A stretch of 8,119 bases of DNA from Planctomycetota bacterium. GTDB lineage: Bacteria > Planctomycetota > Phycisphaerae > Phycisphaerales > UBA1924. How positions within the stretch are numbered: the stretch's first letter is position 1; each line of letters starts with the position of its first letter. The stretch is taken from positions 1 to 8,119 of the forward strand of contig JAFLCM010000101.1 of the NCBI GenBank assembly GCA_017303565.1. The letters run 5' to 3'. Of this stretch, positions 6,637-8,119 are shown one piece after another. Position numbers and translations under genes: made by a program. The notes beneath the pieces were generated by a model. The model saw only the letters and a list, made by a program, of their open reading frames with translations. It did no database searches and was not told the origin of the DNA.

Positions 6637-6966
6637 ATGCCGCAAGCGGAGATCGCGAGGATCAACCCGGAGAAGATCACCGGCTACCTGCTCAACCCGT
6701 CTCATCCCTACGGCGGTTCCAAGGCACGGTTTTTCATCGCGCGAGGCTTTTCGCCGACGCGTCCCGAAGAGCTTGCCGAAGCCCTGCGCCGCCACGCGGT
6801 GGACCACGCCGCGATCGGCCCCCTCCCGCGCGTTCATGGCAGCATGTACGAAGTCGTCGGTCGAATGGGCTGCCCGGATGGACGCGGCGCGCTGGTTCGC
6901 TCAGTATGGATCGTCGAGCCCGACGTCGTTGGCCCGCGGTTGATCACCGCCTACCCCGCATCGTGA
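6637..6966 (+). CDS. DUF6883-like small protein
   Basis: The 109-residue soluble protein has the pattern I recall for DUF6883: INPEKITGYLLN at 9-20, HPYGGSKARFFIARGF at 23-38, a helix EELAEALRRHAVDH at 44-57, a strand with GSMYEVVGRM at 68-77, PDGR at 80-83, then VRSVWIVEP and a terminal RLITAYP at 101-107. No signal peptide, membrane segment or metal motif is visible. The molecular function is unknown. The closing Thr-Ala-Tyr-Pro strand reminds me of the BECR fold (barnase/EndoU/RelE-like RNases), but this is resemblance only. The start is uncertain: the ATG at 6637 has only GGGCGG directly against it, whereas a GTG at 6607 overlaps the mutase stop as GTGA and would add ten residues. It is followed by the DUF4926-like gene, a likely functional partner. 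Confidence 0.75.
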   Translation: MPQAEIARINPEKITGYLLNPSHPYGGSKARFFIARGFSPTRPEELAEALRRHAVDHAAIGPLPRVHGSMYEVVGRMGCPDGRGALVRSVWIVEPDVVGPRLITAYPAS

Positions 6967-7007
6967 CGATGTGTCCGATGCTTCGCCCGAGTCTCCTATC
7001 ATTGCAC

Positions 7008-7011
7008 GAGG
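7008..7011 (+). promoter_or_regulatory. GAGG ribosome binding site favouring the GTG start at 7017
   Basis: GAGG lies five bases before the GTG at 7017. That start gives an N-terminus of the length usual for the DUF4926-like family. Upstream in-frame alternatives are GTG 6963, ATG 6969 and ATG 6978. Confidence 0.4.
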
Positions 7012-7016
7012 CCCCC

Positions 7017-7253
7017 GTGATCCAACCAGTCCCAGAACATGAACGCGTCGTGTTGGCGGTTGATCTACCGGCGCTCGGCCTTCGGGCTGGAGACATCGGT
7101 TGCGTCGTCCACGTCCACCCCGGCGGCGCTGGGTACGAGGTGGAGTTCTGCACGCTGACCGGAGAGACCATCGCCGTTGCGTCGGTGATCGCCTCCCAGG
7201 TACGGCCTGTCACGGCGCAGGAGATGCCCAGCGCCAGGCGTCTAGTGGGGTAA
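7017..7253 (+). CDS. DUF4926-like small protein
   Basis: The 78-residue protein shows the compact beta-barrel pattern I recall for DUF4926: ERVVLAVDLPALGLRAGDIG at 9-28, CVVHVHPGGAGYEVEF at 29-44, a strand with GETIAVASV at 49-57, and ASQVRPV at 59-65. This resembles an SH3-like or KOW-like small barrel; that fold assignment is inference. There is no signal peptide or membrane segment. It lies 50 bases after the DUF6883-like gene if the GTG at 7017 is used. A GTG at 6963 would instead overlap the upstream stop as GTGA and add 18 residues that do not look conserved (MCPMLRPSLLSLHEAP). As I recall, the two families occur side by side in other genomes, which would suggest one module; I have no experimental function for either. 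Confidence 0.75.
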   Translation: MIQPVPEHERVVLAVDLPALGLRAGDIGCVVHVHPGGAGYEVEFCTLTGETIAVASVIASQVRPVTAQEMPSARRLVG

Positions 7254-7258
7254 GCGGC

Positions 7259-7357
7259 GGGTGGCATGGTCAAGTCCTCTTGGCCATGCTCTGAGGCTGC
7301 GCCGCAAACCGCTGCCCATTCGACAGCATGGCCAAGCGTCGCTTGACCATGCCACCC
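7259..7357. repeat. Large interrupted palindrome (four-arm cruciform repeat) between converging genes
   Basis: GGGTGGCATGGTCAAG at 7259-7274 is perfectly complementary to 7342-7357 (16 bp). After a 4/5-base interruption, CTTGGCCATGCT at 7279-7290 is perfectly complementary to 7325-7336 (12 bp). The loop is 34 bases. The arms are also copies of one another: within each half, a GCATGG(T/C)CAAG arm can pair with CTTG(G/A)CCATGC across only 4-5 bases. The element can therefore fold as one long hairpin or as two short ones. It begins six bases after the DUF4926-like stop and ends 48 bases before the stop of the minus-strand gene. It could be a REP/BIME-like or MITE-like mobile repeat, and could also end transcription from both sides, though no long T-run follows. 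There is no coding capacity. Confidence 0.85.
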
Positions 7358-7405
7358 GATGACCGACCCTTTCTCACCGCGGCGGTCCACCATTGCGAGT
7401 GATCC

Positions 7406-8119
7406 TCACGGACACGGCAAGCCGAACCGGCCCAGGAACGCCGCGAGGTCGGCGGTGTTGACGATGCCGTCGGGGACGAGGTCGGCGCCGCTGCCGGCGG
7501 GGCTGGCGGGTGAGCCGAACTGGCCGAGGAAGATCGCGAGGTCGGCGGTGTTGACCTGGCGGTCGTTGTTGAAGTCGGCGGTGCAGGGCGGCGGCGGGGG
7601 GGCCATGAGGAAGTTGCAGGTGCCGAGCGAGTTCTGGCCTGCGCTGCCCGTGCCGCGCCACTGGCTGGGGAAGTTGTTTAGCGAGCCGCTCACGCCGCCG
7701 TCGAGCCAGGTGATGCGGGGGTCGAAAGTGATGCTGGCGGCGGCGTAGCAGGAGTAGTAGAGGTCGCTGGGGCTGGCGATGTCGAGGACGGCGGGGTAGC
7801 CTGCGCCGACGACGTAGGTCTGGCCCGCGGTGAGGGTGATCGGGGCGATGCTGTAGTAGCGAAAGTTGTTGGCGCCGAGCGTGCCGCCGGGGGTTGGGCC
7901 CGCGGGCGCGAGTGCGGTTCGGAGCGTGTTGGCATTGGCGTCCCAGAGGAAGATGGTGTGGTTGAGGAAGAAGCCGGCGCCGAAGTTGTCGGGGAATCCG
8001 AGGGCGGTGACGGTGACGTTGACCTCGGGGCGAAAGGCCCAGCCGAAGGTGTACCCGCCGCCCGAGGCGCCGCCGGGGCCGGGGCTGCCGGCGTAGGCGC
8101 CGGCGCCCTGGACGAAGGT
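7406..8119 (-). CDS. Exported DUF4082-like protein with degenerate dockerin-type C-terminus (5' part beyond right edge)
   Basis: The frame is open from the right window edge to a TGA at 7408-7406, giving 237 visible C-terminal residues. The upstream part reads GGGYTFGWAFRP, TVTALGFPDNFGAGF, HTIFLWDAN, FRYYSIAPITLTAGQTYVVGAGYP. This beta-sandwich pattern matches DUF4082, a domain common in secreted planctomycete and PEP-CTERM proteins. A Pro5 linker (7586-7600) follows, then Cys, then two dockerin-like Ca-binding repeats: DFNNDRQVNTADLAIFLGQFG and DLVPDGIVNTADLAAFLGRFG. The first keeps the D-x-N-x-D spacing but lacks the usual Gly; the second has Val where Asn is expected. Dockerin-like tails of this kind are frequent in Phycisphaerales secreted proteins, usually ending near Cys-Pro as here. 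The signal peptide and start lie outside the window. An ATG at 7693 within the frame is internal. Its exact role is unknown; it is probably at the cell surface or secreted. Confidence 0.85.
   Translation of the reverse strand, partial: TFVQGAGAYAGSPGPGGASGGGYTFGWAFRPEVNVTVTALGFPDNFGAGFFLNHTIFLWDANANTLRTALAPAGPTPGGTLGANNFRYYSIAPITLTAGQTYVVGAGYPAVLDIASPSDLYYSCYAAASITFDPRITWLDGGVSGSLNNFPSQWRGTGSAGQNSLGTCNFLMAPPPPPCTADFNNDRQVNTADLAIFLGQFGSPASPAGSGADLVPDGIVNTADLAAFLGRFGLPCP

Noticed and set aside
6997..7002. TATCAT as a -10 box for the DUF4926-like gene
   Set aside because: It matches five of six consensus bases, but there is no -35 at 16-18 bp, and a start near 7009 would place the ribosome binding site at the very 5' end.
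1..8119. tRNA, rRNA, CRISPR array, transposase or integrase genes
   Set aside because: Nothing resembling these was seen on either strand. The only repeat structures are the mutase insert and the palindrome at 7259-7357.

Overview
The window is very GC-rich, high-GC3 bacterial DNA that most resembles a planctomycete of the Phycisphaerae/Phycisphaerales type. Three things suggest this: a small exported protein with a PEP-CTERM-like tail in the Pro-Thr-Pro form, a second exported protein with a DUF4082-like domain and a degenerate dockerin-type C-terminus, and an alkaline-phosphatase-superfamily protein fused to TPR repeats. The taxonomic call is inference from protein style; there is no rRNA or other marker gene.

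Layout. 1-240 (minus): N-terminal part of an unrecognised protein running off the left edge. 241-556: divergent intergenic region. 557-1444 (plus): SpoIIE/RsbU-type PP2C serine phosphatase. 1445-1720: leader region with an imperfect hairpin. 1721-2314 (plus): small PEP-CTERM-like exported protein, closed by a textbook intrinsic terminator at 2348-2385. 2462-4573 (plus): phosphodiesterase/alkaline-phosphatase-fold protein with C-terminal TPRs. 4745-6610 (plus): large subunit of a B12-dependent acyl-CoA mutase without its cobalamin-binding domain, interrupted in frame by a 41-codon insert built around 7-bp repeats. 6637-6966 and 7017-7253 (plus): a DUF6883-like and a DUF4926-like small protein, a tight gene pair. 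7259-7357: a large palindromic (cruciform) repeat between converging genes. 7406-8119 (minus): C-terminal part of the DUF4082/dockerin-like exported protein running off the right edge.

How the genes relate. The first four complete or partial genes look like separate units: divergent or single genes, with a strong terminator between the exported protein and the phosphodiesterase. The mutase may be co-transcribed with the two small DUF genes, since potential GTGA stop/start overlaps exist at both junctions, but their functions do not obviously connect. The mutase needs a separate B12-binding small subunit that is not in this window. Its substrate-pocket residues (Phe89, Gln216) look isobutyryl-CoA-mutase-like rather than methylmalonyl-CoA-mutase-like. 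The points most worth follow-up are the in-frame heptad-repeat insert in the mutase, the DUF6883/DUF4926 pair (possible toxin/antitoxin-like module, unproven), and the four-arm palindromic repeat.
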